A stretch of DNA of 64,000 nucleotides from Bacteroidaceae bacterium (GTDB lineage Bacteria > Bacteroidota > Bacteroidia > Bacteroidales > Bacteroidaceae). Below, piece after piece: positions 53,955 through 62,040 of this stretch. Within the stretch, counting starts at the first letter, position 1. Each line of letters begins with the position of its first letter. Position numbers and translations under genes: made by a program. Below the pieces are notes generated by a model. It ran no database searches. It saw nothing but the letters and a program-made list of their open reading frames with translations, and had not been told where the DNA came from. The DNA lies in the NCBI GenBank assembly GCA_017503065.1, contig JAFVTT010000009.1, positions 6,460 through 70,459 on the forward strand. Direction: 5' to 3'.

Positions 53955-55520
53955 ATGAAAAATATACACTATATATACCTTATTATATTATTAGCCTCGG
54001 GCATAATGGTTGGCTGTGGCAAGCAGACCAAATACGAGGTTCCCGCATCATTTGAGATCCGGAACAGTCAAGCCGACATCTACCCCGACTACAAAGACAT
54101 TGTCATACCCGAGAACATTGCACCCCTGAACTTCATGATGGAAGGTGCCATGGGAATGGTGGTGACTATGGAGACAGAAGGCGGCAAGGCCATGACCGTA
54201 TCAGGCGCAGACCGCATAGACATGGACACCACTGAGTGGAGAAGTCTGTTGAAAGAAAACATAGGAAAGGATATTAAGGTGACGGTGTACACTATGGAGG
54301 GAGAACAGTGGTTCCGTCATGCCCCACACACTCTCACCGTGGCGGAAGCCATAGACCCTTACCTGTCCTACCGCCTGATTGAACCTGGTTACGAACTTTA
54401 CCGCCAGTTGGGGATATACCAGCGCTGTCTGGAAAACTTCACACAGAAGGTAATCTACGAGAACAACAGAACCTACGAGGAAAAGAACAATCACTGTATC
54501 AACTGCCACAACTTCCAGAACTACAATACAGACCGTATGCTGTTCCATGTGCGTTCCAATCATGGAGGCACCATAATGATTAACGGAAGCGAAGCAAAAA
54601 AGATACAGATCAAGAACCCCAACATACTGGCAGCAGGCGTGTATCCGTCATGGCATCCCAAGAAGAATCTGGTGTGCTTCTCCACAAACCAGACGGGACA
54701 GACCTTCCACATGTACCACAAGGAAAAGATAGAGGTGGTGGATACTAACAGCGACCTGATCCTGTACGATGCCGACAAAAATGAGGTGAGGAACCTGCTG
54801 AGCACGGAATACTTCGAGACATTCCCATGCTGGACACCGGAAGGCGACCGCCTGTACTTCTGCGCCGCCTACATCCCTCCTGTGGTAGGCCTGCCGGACA
54901 GTCTGCGTGCAGAAGTCATCACAAAGAACTACGACAAGATACACTACAATCTGATGTGCATGGACTACGACGAGAAGACCGACAGTTTCGGCACTCCCAA
55001 GGTAGTTATTGACGCTGCTGCCGCCGGCAGAAGCATAACCTTCCCCCGTGTGAGTCCCGACGGTCGATATGTGCTGTATGCCGAGGGCGACTACGGACAG
55101 TTCCACATCTGGCACAAGAGCAGCGACCTGTGGGTAAAGGACCTGCAGAACGATACCTGCTATGCTCTGACCGACGCCAACAGCGACGATGTGGACTCAT
55201 ACCACACATGGAGCAGCAACGGCAGATGGATAGTGTTCTCTACACGTCGCATGGACGGTAACTACACCCGTCCCTTCATTGCCTACTTTGACAAGCAGGG
55301 CAAGGCACACAAGGCGTTCTGTCTGCCACAGCGCGACCCAGAGCACAACATCATGCTTCTGAAAAGTTACAACGTACCCGAACTAAGCAAGAACGCAGTA
55401 CAGGTATCCGAACAGACACTGCGCGATATCATCTACCACACAGACGGAGATACCGCCACCTACGTGGGTGAACCAAGGACAGACGCCATGACGGGCGCAA
55501 CGAGGAAAACGGAAAAGTGA
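53955..55520 (+). CDS. Lipoprotein-like beta-propeller (TolB/PD40-like) with a CxxCH heme-type motif
   Basis: A 521-residue exported protein. The N-terminus MKNIHYIYLIILLASGIMVGCGKQ has a lipobox (MVGC), so an outer- or inner-membrane lipoprotein is likely. Residues about 30-170 are a beta domain; C181-C184-H185 (HCINCHNF) is a c-type heme attachment signature, and residues about 215-500 carry TolB/PD40-type propeller blades (YPSWHPKKNLVCFSTN; ETFPCWTPEGDRLYFCAA; FPRVSPDGRYVLYAEGDYG; YHTWSSNGRWIVFSTRR). A single CxxCH suggests a monoheme or decayed cytochrome; a clear distal methionine ligand cannot be assigned. The function is unknown. The last codons (RKTEK) are written in a GGAAAACGGAAAA repeat that continues into the spacer. 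Confidence 0.72.
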   Translation: MKNIHYIYLIILLASGIMVGCGKQTKYEVPASFEIRNSQADIYPDYKDIVIPENIAPLNFMMEGAMGMVVTMETEGGKAMTVSGADRIDMDTTEWRSLLKENIGKDIKVTVYTMEGEQWFRHAPHTLTVAEAIDPYLSYRLIEPGYELYRQLGIYQRCLENFTQKVIYENNRTYEEKNNHCINCHNFQNYNTDRMLFHVRSNHGGTIMINGSEAKKIQIKNPNILAAGVYPSWHPKKNLVCFSTNQTGQTFHMYHKEKIEVVDTNSDLILYDADKNEVRNLLSTEYFETFPCWTPEGDRLYFCAAYIPPVVGLPDSLRAEVITKNYDKIHYNLMCMDYDEKTDSFGTPKVVIDAAAAGRSITFPRVSPDGRYVLYAEGDYGQFHIWHKSSDLWVKDLQNDTCYALTDANSDDVDSYHTWSSNGRWIVFSTRRMDGNYTRPFIAYFDKQGKAHKAFCLPQRDPEHNIMLLKSYNVPELSKNAVQVSEQTLRDIIYHTDGDTATYVGEPRTDAMTGATRKTEK

Positions 55521-55586
55521 AGGCTGCGAGTAAGCGAGAGCAATGAAGTTTACTTCAATGCCGAGCGGGAGCAGGCTCGACAAAGT

Positions 55587-55663
55587 CAAAACGGAAAACG
55601 GAAAACTGTTAGGACATACTCCCCACGCTTTCCTCCCCTGAGACAGGGGAGGTGCCCACAGGG
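55587..55663. repeat. GGAAAACGG tract and C4TGAGACAG4-type palindrome
   Basis: The spacer 55521-55741 contains AAAACGGAAAACGGAAAACT (from 55587) and the palindrome CCTCCCCTG/CAGGGGAGG (55632-55640, 55644-55652) followed by GTGCCCACAGGGCAGAGGGG. I see no recognisable promoter box before nagB. Confidence 0.65.
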
Positions 55664-55741
55664 CAGAGGGGTATGACAAACGGAAAACGAGAAACAGAAA
55701 ACAAATAACCCGAAATATTAACCCTATAAACAATTACAACT

Positions 55742-56533
55742 ATGCGAGTAATTATCGAACCTAATTACACTGAGTTGAGCCGTTGGGCTGCCGAGTATGT
55801 TGCCGCACGCATCAACGCTGCTAACCCCACCCCCGAGAAGCCCTTCAAGTTGGGTTGCCCCACTGGTGGTTCTCCCCTGGGTCTGTACAAGAACCTGATT
55901 GAGATGTACAAGGCTGGCAAGGTAAGCTTCGAGAACGTAGTTACCTTCAACATGGACGAGTATGTGGGCCTGCCCGAGGAGCATCCCGAGAGCTACCACA
56001 GCTTCATGTGGAACAACTTCTTCAGCCACATCAACATCAAGAAGGAGAACGTACACATCCTGAACGGTAACGCAGAGGATCTGGAGGCAGAATGTGCTGC
56101 TTACGAGGCTGCTATCGAAGCTGCAGGTGGCATTGACCTGTTCATGGGCGGTATCGGCCCCGACGGTCACCTGGCCTTCAACGAGCCTTTCTCTTCTCTG
56201 ACAAGCCGCACCCGTATCAAGAGCCTGACCACAGACACCATCATCGCCAACAGCCGTTTCTTCGACAACGACGTGAACAAGGTGCCCAAGACCGCTCTGA
56301 CCGTAGGTATCGGTACCGTTATGGATGCCAAGGAGGTTCTGATCGTATGTAACGGCCACAACAAGGCTCGTGCCCTGCAGCATGCCATCGAGGCTGGTGT
56401 AAGCCAGGAATGGACCATCTCTGCCCTGCAGATGCACCCCCATGCAATCATCGTTTGCGACGAGGCTGCTACCGCCGAGTTGAAGCACGGCACATACCTG
56501 TACTTCAAGGACATCGAGAAGGACAATCTGTAA
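55742..56533 (+). CDS. nagB: Glucosamine-6-phosphate deaminase
   Basis: A 263-residue NagB, the length of the E. coli enzyme. Key motifs are [12 protein letters not shown] (phosphate binding), FNMDEYVGL with the proton-transferring Asp 72, and [13 protein letters not shown] with the ring-opening His 143. It converts glucosamine 6-phosphate to fructose 6-phosphate and ammonia in the cytoplasm, the last step in use of N-acetylglucosamine. It faces the hexosaminidase-nagA-glmM genes convergently. The codon bias is strong, unlike the preceding two genes. A 17-bp perfect terminator stem lies about 70 bases downstream. Confidence 0.96.
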   Translation: MRVIIEPNYTELSRWAAEYVAARINAANPTPEKPFKLGCPTGGSPLGLYKNLIEMYKAGKVSFENVVTFNMDEYVGLPEEHPESYHSFMWNNFFSHINIKKENVHILNGNAEDLEAECAAYEAAIEAAGGIDLFMGGIGPDGHLAFNEPFSSLTSRTRIKSLTTDTIIANSRFFDNDVNKVPKTALTVGIGTVMDAKEVLIVCNGHNKARALQHAIEAGVSQEWTISALQMHPHAIIVCDEAATAELKHGTYLYFKDIEKDNL

Positions 56534-56601
56534 TAAAGACCCACCCTAACCCTCCCTATAGGGAGGGGACACAGGTGCAACGTCAGATATGACAATATGA
56601 T

Positions 56602-56645
56602 AACAAGCGAGGCAGTGCGCTGGCACTGCCTCGCTTGTTGTTTAT
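56602..56645 (+). terminator. Terminator of nagB
   Basis: Perfect 17-bp stem (56602-56618 and 56623-56639) with a four-base loop, followed by GTTTAT. The stem is unusually long. Confidence 0.8.
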
Positions 56646-56720
56646 ATGCACCATTCTTAGGGGGAGAGTCGCTGCACGATAGGACAATAACATGGGAATA
56701 TCACAGTTCATCAAGCACCC

Positions 56721-56876
56721 AACTTTCTCCCCCTGAGACAGGGGGAGTACCCTCAGGGGGAGAGGGTATGATGTTTTCCCGTCCTTACTATAACAGAAGT
56801 TAATTGTGGGTGCTACTTTGGTCATACCCCCTCCCCACTTCGTGGTACTCCCCCTGTCTCAGGGGGAGAGTTGGCG
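56721..56876. repeat. Inverted pair of C5TGAGACAG5 palindromic elements
   Basis: CTCCCCCTG-AGA-CAGGGGGAG (56727-56747) followed by TACCCTCAGGGGGAGAGGGTATG, and the same element in reverse orientation (about 56823-56872), flank an about 50-bp spacer. Related single copies lie at 38476-38505 and 55632-55652. This fills most of the 445-bp convergent spacer between nagB and the hexosaminidase gene. Confidence 0.8.
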
Positions 56877-56913
56877 CGGTGGGACTTAGTAAAATATTTA
56901 TTGATGTACAATA

Positions 56914-56955
56914 AAAACAAATATGGAGCACGGAAATTGGTTCCGTGCTCCATAT
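56914..56955 (-). terminator. Terminator of the hexosaminidase gene
   Basis: Perfect 15-bp stem (56921-56935 and 56941-56955), loop of five, followed on the minus strand by TTGTTTTTAT. Typical rho-independent terminator 24 bases after the stop codon. Confidence 0.9.
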
Positions 56956-56978
56956 TCATATTACTTGTGTTTAGTTCC

Positions 56979-59012
56979 TTACTTCACGTAGTTCCAAATC
57001 TTCAGGTCCTTGACGGTGCTCTTGAAGTCACCTGCCTTGCGGAGAGGGAACACGAGGGTACGCTGGTAGAATATCTTGGCACCATCGGTGTTGTAAAGTT
57101 CTACATTCTTCATGTTGGGGTCGGAGATGTAGTTTGCCTTGTTACTCTCGTTGATGGAGTACAGCATCTTCACACCGAGTTCCTCGCGCTGCTTGCCGTT
57201 AACAAGGAGGCGGGTCATCTTGTTGTTGCCCTGGATGGTAATCTCTACGGTCTGACCCTCGGGCACACGGTAGTTGAAGGTGTTCAGGTAACCGTCGCGT
57301 TCGAAGCCCAGTTTGCCCTCTCTCGGGTCAGAGAGATAGAAGTTGGTGTGCTTGGAACTGAAGAGTTTTGTTCCCTTCTGCTCCTTGGCGCCTGTAACCT
57401 TGAATGAAACGGTGTAGTCGTAACCGATTTCCTCATAGGGAAGTGTTGCACCAGCCTTAACCTCAGCTATCTCTGCGACGAGAGACTGCTTCTTGTCGCC
57501 CTGACGGCCCAACCAGTTCACACCGGGAGCCTCGCTCAGGTCCCAACGCTTTGCATCCCACTCGGCATAAGGCAGAGAGGTCTTGCTTGCAGACCAGCAC
57601 TTCACGGCAATAGTCTGGAGGGCGGGATAGGTACGGTGGTGCACGTCGTAGGTGGAGATACCGTTGCCGTGGTGGTCATTCCACACGGCAAACATACCGC
57701 CAAGGATGTCGGGATCGTTCTCCTCGAACTGAACGCCGCCAATGTTGGCAGGAGTCCAGCTGTTGTAGAGATACTGGCAGTTCAGGTAGTCGTAGTAGTA
57801 ACCTGCGGCAGGCACAATGTAAACGAGGCCGTCAGGAATAGAAACCAATTTGTAACCCTGCTCCTTCATGTCCTTGGGCTGGGCATAGGGATTGTGCCAG
57901 ATGTTCATGATTACGTTCTCGCTCTTAACGGGTGTCTCGCCCTTGGCATGTGTCAGAGCACCCCACACCATAGCCTGCTTGCCGAAACTCTCCACAAAGC
58001 GGATGTAGTGGTCGGTGAACTCGCGGAACTTCTCCACAACCTTCTTGTCGCGGTTGCTGTACTCGTCGGTACCGATGTTCACACGCTTGCTGCGGAATAC
58101 GGGGTTCTTGCCCTCGAGGTACTCACGGAATACGCTATCAATGAAAGGATAGGTCTCGGGATGGAACATGTCCAAGTGGTCCATACCATACTCCTTGCTG
58201 CCCAACTGAGGCTTGTAGTGCACAAATGCCAGGCTGTGAGCAGGAACGTCGATTTCGGGGATAACCTCCACGTAGTTGTTCTCGCCCAGAATCTGGAGGT
58301 CAATGAACTCCTGCTTGGTATAGTGGCCATCCTTGGAGGTAAGACCGGGGTGCATGGTGCTCTCCAGACGGAAAGCAGAGGGAGTCTTGTCCCAGTCATT
58401 GCCGAAAAACTGGCGGAAACCGTTGTCGTTGAGGTGAACCTGCAGTGCATTCATCTTGTAGTAGGCCATCACCTTCACCAGGTCGTTCAGGTAATCGATG
58501 GGCATGAACTTACGTGCCACATCGACCATGAAACCACGCAACTCATAAACGGGAACATCCACAGTCTCACCCTTTGGCAGGGCTGTGTGCTGTTCGGACA
58601 ACTGCAACAGGGTACGTGTTGCCCAGAAAGCGCCCTGTGTGGTAGCGGCAGTTACGGTGACGTAGTTGCCGATGTTCATGCGGTAACCCTCCTTGCCAAG
58701 GGCCTTGTCATTCTTCTTGAGTACAAACAGGATATCGCCTGCCTTGGGGCTGCCTGTAGTAACTGTAAGGCTCTTGCCAAACATGGTCTCATAATCGGCA
58801 GCATAGGCCTTGGCTACGCGCATCAGTTCTTTGTTGCCACCTTTCACACGCACCACACCGGAGAGTGCCACCTCGCCCTCGCCACCTGTCCAGGATTGCA
58901 GTTCCGGAATGACAAAAGGCTTGGGATTGACATCAGCATGGGCAATGCCCGACACGAGCAACATACATGCACAGACGAGCATGCGTCCAATCTGCTTTAA
59001 GTTTCTCTTCAT
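56979..59012 (-). CDS. Family 20 glycoside hydrolase, beta-N-acetylhexosaminidase
   Basis: A 677-residue exported enzyme. Signal peptide MKRNLKQIGRMLVCACMLLVSGIAHA. A GH20b domain (about 30-155) precedes the GH20 TIM barrel (about 156-490), which contains ELRGFMVDVARKFMP, LQVHLNDNGFR, EIDVPAHS and the catalytic Asp-Glu pair D316-E317 in VNIGTDEYSN. The C-terminal about 150 residues form a concanavalin/LamG-like beta-sandwich. No T9SS sorting domain is present, so it is probably periplasmic. It releases terminal GlcNAc or GalNAc from glycans, feeding NagA. A TATATTTG promoter box lies 63 bases upstream and a strong terminator follows, so it is its own transcription unit within the amino-sugar cluster. 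The usual GADE is GTDE here. Confidence 0.93.
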   Translation of the reverse strand: MKRNLKQIGRMLVCACMLLVSGIAHADVNPKPFVIPELQSWTGGEGEVALSGVVRVKGGNKELMRVAKAYAADYETMFGKSLTVTTGSPKAGDILFVLKKNDKALGKEGYRMNIGNYVTVTAATTQGAFWATRTLLQLSEQHTALPKGETVDVPVYELRGFMVDVARKFMPIDYLNDLVKVMAYYKMNALQVHLNDNGFRQFFGNDWDKTPSAFRLESTMHPGLTSKDGHYTKQEFIDLQILGENNYVEVIPEIDVPAHSLAFVHYKPQLGSKEYGMDHLDMFHPETYPFIDSVFREYLEGKNPVFRSKRVNIGTDEYSNRDKKVVEKFREFTDHYIRFVESFGKQAMVWGALTHAKGETPVKSENVIMNIWHNPYAQPKDMKEQGYKLVSIPDGLVYIVPAAGYYYDYLNCQYLYNSWTPANIGGVQFEENDPDILGGMFAVWNDHHGNGISTYDVHHRTYPALQTIAVKCWSASKTSLPYAEWDAKRWDLSEAPGVNWLGRQGDKKQSLVAEIAEVKAGATLPYEEIGYDYTVSFKVTGAKEQKGTKLFSSKHTNFYLSDPREGKLGFERDGYLNTFNYRVPEGQTVEITIQGNNKMTRLLVNGKQREELGVKMLYSINESNKANYISDPNMKNVELYNTDGAKIFYQRTLVFPLRKAGDFKSTVKDLKIWNYVK

Positions 59013-59074
59013 AAATTAGGTGTTTTAATTAATAATATATAATGTATTGTTCGCATCTCAGGGATATCAGTGTA

Positions 59075-59082
59075 CAAATATA
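59075..59082 (-). promoter_or_regulatory. Promoter -7 element of the hexosaminidase gene
   Basis: TATATTTG on the minus strand, 63 bases before the start, between the nagA terminator and the hexosaminidase gene. The -33 element is not clear. Confidence 0.5.
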
Positions 59083-59115
59083 GTAATTTATTTCCACTTC
59101 ACATAACTGCGAGCA

Positions 59116-59147
59116 AAATAAAAAGCCGTCGCCACGAAGGCGACGGC
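59116..59147 (-). terminator. Terminator of nagA
   Basis: Perfect 9-bp GC-rich stem GCCGTCGCC/GGCGACGGC (59125-59133, 59139-59147) with loop TTCGT, followed on the minus strand by TTTTTATTTTG. Confidence 0.9.
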
Positions 59148-59191
59148 TTATATTATATAAGGTATAGGCCTTTCCGGGCCAAGATATACGT

Positions 59192-60355
59192 TTAAAACAG
59201 GGTGTTCTCGATAATCTTACCCATCTGCCATACGCAACGTACATTGATGTCGTCGTCAAGGATAAGAATGTCGGCATCCTTACCACGAGACAGAGAACCC
59301 TTGCGGTCGTAAACACCCATGATGTGGGCAGGAGTCTCGCTGACCATGCGGCAAGCATCCTCCAGAGGAATCTCTGCCTGCTGAACGGCGGTGCGGATAA
59401 GGCGGTCCATTGTGGCAACAGAACCTGCGAGAGCAGAACGGTCGGCCAGTTTGCAGACACCGTCCTCGATGACCACGCGGGGGTCGAATGCCTGTGCGTC
59501 GTCGCCGGCAGCGGCAACAGCCAGAGCATCAGTGATAAGAGCCATACGCTCAACACCCTTGATCTTGTAGCACATGCGCATGATGGTGGGAGGAACGTGG
59601 ATACCGTCGGCAACAACCTCCACGGTCATGTCGTCCATCAGGTAAACGCTCTCCACAGTACCCTCGTACTTGTACTCGCCCTTGTTGTGGAAACCAGGCA
59701 TGGCGTTGTAGAAGTGGGTAACGTGAGTGAAACCGGCTTCGAATGCAGCCTTCACGTCCTTGTACTCTGCTGCGGTGTGTGCGATAGAAGGCAGGATGCC
59801 CTTCTCGGCACAGTACTTACCGAACTGGAGAGCACCGGGCATTTCGGGAGCGGCGTCCCAACGTGCCAGACAACGGCTGTTCTCCACGATGGGGATGTAC
59901 TCGTTAGGATCGGGATTCTTGATGCACTCAGGCATCTGCGCACCGGCCTTGTTGGGATTCAGGTAGTGACCCTCGAGGTGCAGACCCAGGATGGGGCTGT
60001 CGGGCTCTGCCATCAACTTGTCGCAAGTGGCAACAGCCTTCTCGATCATGGGGATGGTGCTGGAACTGAGCGTGGGATAGATACTGGTTGTACCATACTT
60101 GGCATGAGCGGCACAGGCCACGCGGAATGCCTCTTCCTCGCCTTCCTGGAAGTCGCGGCCGCCACCACCGTGAATGTGCATTTCAATACCACCGGGGACA
60201 ACGTTCATGCCCTTGGCATCAATGACTTTGGCACCGATAACTGCGAGGTCGCAGTTGGTAACCTCAAGAATCTTGTTATCTCGCAAAATGACGCTGCCGT
60301 CCTTCAACCAACCCTGAGGGGTGAGGATGCGAGCGTTGATAATCTGTGTTAACAT
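59192..60355 (-). CDS. nagA: N-acetylglucosamine-6-phosphate deacetylase
   Basis: A 387-residue amidohydrolase. Metal- and substrate-binding motifs of NagA are visible: GGIEMHIHGGGGRDF, LGLHLEGHYLNP (metal-binding Glu), SIAHTAAEY, VTHFYNAMPGFH and ALITDALAVAA (catalytic Asp). It deacetylates GlcNAc-6-phosphate to glucosamine 6-phosphate in the cytoplasm, the substrate of NagB encoded about 3 kb away. It lies between glmM and the hexosaminidase on the minus strand, with strong terminators on both sides, so it is transcribed alone. No kinase or transporter for GlcNAc is in the window. Confidence 0.95.
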   Translation of the reverse strand: MLTQIINARILTPQGWLKDGSVILRDNKILEVTNCDLAVIGAKVIDAKGMNVVPGGIEMHIHGGGGRDFQEGEEEAFRVACAAHAKYGTTSIYPTLSSSTIPMIEKAVATCDKLMAEPDSPILGLHLEGHYLNPNKAGAQMPECIKNPDPNEYIPIVENSRCLARWDAAPEMPGALQFGKYCAEKGILPSIAHTAAEYKDVKAAFEAGFTHVTHFYNAMPGFHNKGEYKYEGTVESVYLMDDMTVEVVADGIHVPPTIMRMCYKIKGVERMALITDALAVAAAGDDAQAFDPRVVIEDGVCKLADRSALAGSVATMDRLIRTAVQQAEIPLEDACRMVSETPAHIMGVYDRKGSLSRGKDADILILDDDINVRCVWQMGKIIENTLF

Positions 60356-60373
60356 AATAGTAAGTTTGTTTTT

Positions 60374-60404
60374 AAATTAAAAGCCCGGGAGGTGGTCCCG
60401 GGCT
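60374..60404 (-). terminator. Terminator of glmM
   Basis: Perfect 9-bp stem AGCCCGGGA/TCCCGGGCT (60382-60390, 60396-60404) followed on the minus strand by TTTAATTT. Confidence 0.85.
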
Positions 60405-60441
60405 GTCAGCCACGGGACACTATCCCGCTATCTGTTAGATT

Positions 60442-61833
60442 TTACTTTACCATTGAATAAACAACATCCATGATGTCCTTGCCCAACTGGTCGGCAGCCT
60501 CCATGGTGCTTGCCTCGGAGTAGACGCGGATGATGGGTTCGGTGTTGGACTTGCGCAGGTGTACCCACTTGTCGGGGAAGTCGATCTTGACACCGTCGAT
60601 GTCGTTGACCTCCTGGTCCTTGTACAGTTCCTTTACCTTCTCCAGGATAGAGTCCACATCGGTACCTGCAGTAAGGTCGATACGGTTCTTGGCAATCTGG
60701 TAGGGAGGATATGTAGCACGCAGTTCGCTGGTCTTCATGCCCTTCTTGGCCAGATAGGTAAGGATAAGGGCGATACCTACGAGGGCGTCGCGACCGCTGT
60801 GGGCTGCGGGATAGATGACACCGCCATTGCCCTCACCGCCGATAACGGCGTTAACCTCGCGCATCTTGGTAACCACGTTCACCTCGCCAACGGCAGCAGC
60901 GCTGTACTGGCAACCTGCGTACTTGTTGGTAACATCGCGCAGGGCACGGGTAGAACTGAGGTTGCTGACGGTATTGCCGGGAGTGTGCTGCAGGATATAG
61001 TCGGCAACGGTAACAAGGGTGTACTCCTCGCCATACATGGTGCCGTCCTCGCAGAAGAGAGCCAGACGGTCCACATCGGGGTCTACCACGAAAGCGATGT
61101 CGTGCTCGCCCTTCTGCATGAGTTCCTTGATTTCCACAAGGTTCTTCTCCAGAGGTTCGGGGTTGTGCTGGAAGTCACCTGTAGGCTCTGTGAACAGACC
61201 GGTAATCTTCTCTACGCCCAACTGCTCAAGCAACTTGGGCAGGATAACGCCACCCACACTGTTTACTGCATCGAAAGCAACCTTGAAGTGAGCATTGCGT
61301 ACTGCCTCAACGTCTACGAGGTCGAGGTTCAGCACCATGTCAATGTGCTTCTGGTCGTATGAATCGTCCTCGGTGTACTTACCCAGGTGATCAACATCTG
61401 CATATTCGAAATCCTCGGCCTCGGCAATACGGAGAACCTCCTCGCCCTGCTCCTTGTTGAAGAACTCACCCTTTTCGTTGAGCAACTTCAAAGCGTTCCA
61501 CATACGGGGGTTGTGGCTTGCAGTGAGGATGATACCACCGTCTGCGCCTTCCATGGTAACGGCTACCTCGGTGGTGGGAGTGCTGGCCAGACCGATGTTG
61601 ACAACATCAAAGCCCATGCCCATGAGGGTACCGCATACTACGTTCTTGACCATCTCGCCTGAGATACGTGCGTCGCGGCCGACAACGATCTTGTTGGAAC
61701 CTACGGGAGAAGTCTTGCGGATTACGGTTGCATAAGCGCTCACAAACTTGACAATGTCAAGGGGGTTGAGGGTGTCACCGGCCTTGCCGCCGATGGTACC
61801 ACGAATACCGGAAATGGATTTAATCAGTGTCAT
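60442..61833 (-). CDS. glmM: Phosphoglucosamine mutase
   Basis: A 463-residue alpha-D-phosphohexomutase. The phosphoserine motif TASHNP holds Ser 106, the metal-binding loop is DPDVDR, the sugar-specificity loop is GEGNGG and the phosphate-binding loop is RKSNTEPIIRVYSE. The GEGNGG loop and neighbouring nag genes favour glucosamine-phosphate over mannose or glucose phosphate. It would convert glucosamine 6-phosphate to glucosamine 1-phosphate for UDP-GlcNAc synthesis, competing with NagB for the NagA product. It is divergent from metF and has its own terminator. Confidence 0.88.
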   Translation of the reverse strand: MTLIKSISGIRGTIGGKAGDTLNPLDIVKFVSAYATVIRKTSPVGSNKIVVGRDARISGEMVKNVVCGTLMGMGFDVVNIGLASTPTTEVAVTMEGADGGIILTASHNPRMWNALKLLNEKGEFFNKEQGEEVLRIAEAEDFEYADVDHLGKYTEDDSYDQKHIDMVLNLDLVDVEAVRNAHFKVAFDAVNSVGGVILPKLLEQLGVEKITGLFTEPTGDFQHNPEPLEKNLVEIKELMQKGEHDIAFVVDPDVDRLALFCEDGTMYGEEYTLVTVADYILQHTPGNTVSNLSSTRALRDVTNKYAGCQYSAAAVGEVNVVTKMREVNAVIGGEGNGGVIYPAAHSGRDALVGIALILTYLAKKGMKTSELRATYPPYQIAKNRIDLTAGTDVDSILEKVKELYKDQEVNDIDGVKIDFPDKWVHLRKSNTEPIIRVYSEASTMEAADQLGKDIMDVVYSMVK

Positions 61834-61873
61834 AGGTATTGTTGTTTATTAGGTTAATGTTATTTTTCCCATA

Positions 61874-61881
61874 CAAATATA
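61874..61881 (-). promoter_or_regulatory. Probable -7 element of glmM
   Basis: TATATTTG on the minus strand, 41 bases before the start of glmM; no clear -33 element. Confidence 0.5.
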
Positions 61882-61966
61882 CACATTTTTATTTAGATGC
61901 CGTTGTTCATGTTCTGTATTTCTTACAAATATACCCACTATTTGTTAGTATTTTTATGCCAATGTC

Positions 61967-61997
61967 TTTGTGCTGTACCATATTTTGCGTACCTTTA
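61967..61997 (+). promoter_or_regulatory. Promoter of metF-holB
   Basis: TTTG (61967-61970), exactly 19 bases, then TACCTTTA (61990-61997), one mismatch to TAnnTTTG. The leader to the ATG at 62041 is about 37 nt. This supports the internal start over the upstream in-frame ATG at 61897, which lies before the promoter. Confidence 0.75.
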
Positions 61998-62040
61998 CAC
62001 GCATTTTAACCCCAAGAACACGCAAACAGCGATACCAGAC

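Noticed and set aside
55742..61833. Amino-sugar genes as a polysaccharide utilisation locus
   Set aside because: No SusC/SusD homologues, regulators or additional glycosidases are present in the window, and each gene appears to have its own promoter or terminator.
61897..62040. N-terminal extension of metF from the ATG at 61897
   Set aside because: The promoter (61967-61997) lies inside it and the conserved protein begins at 62041.
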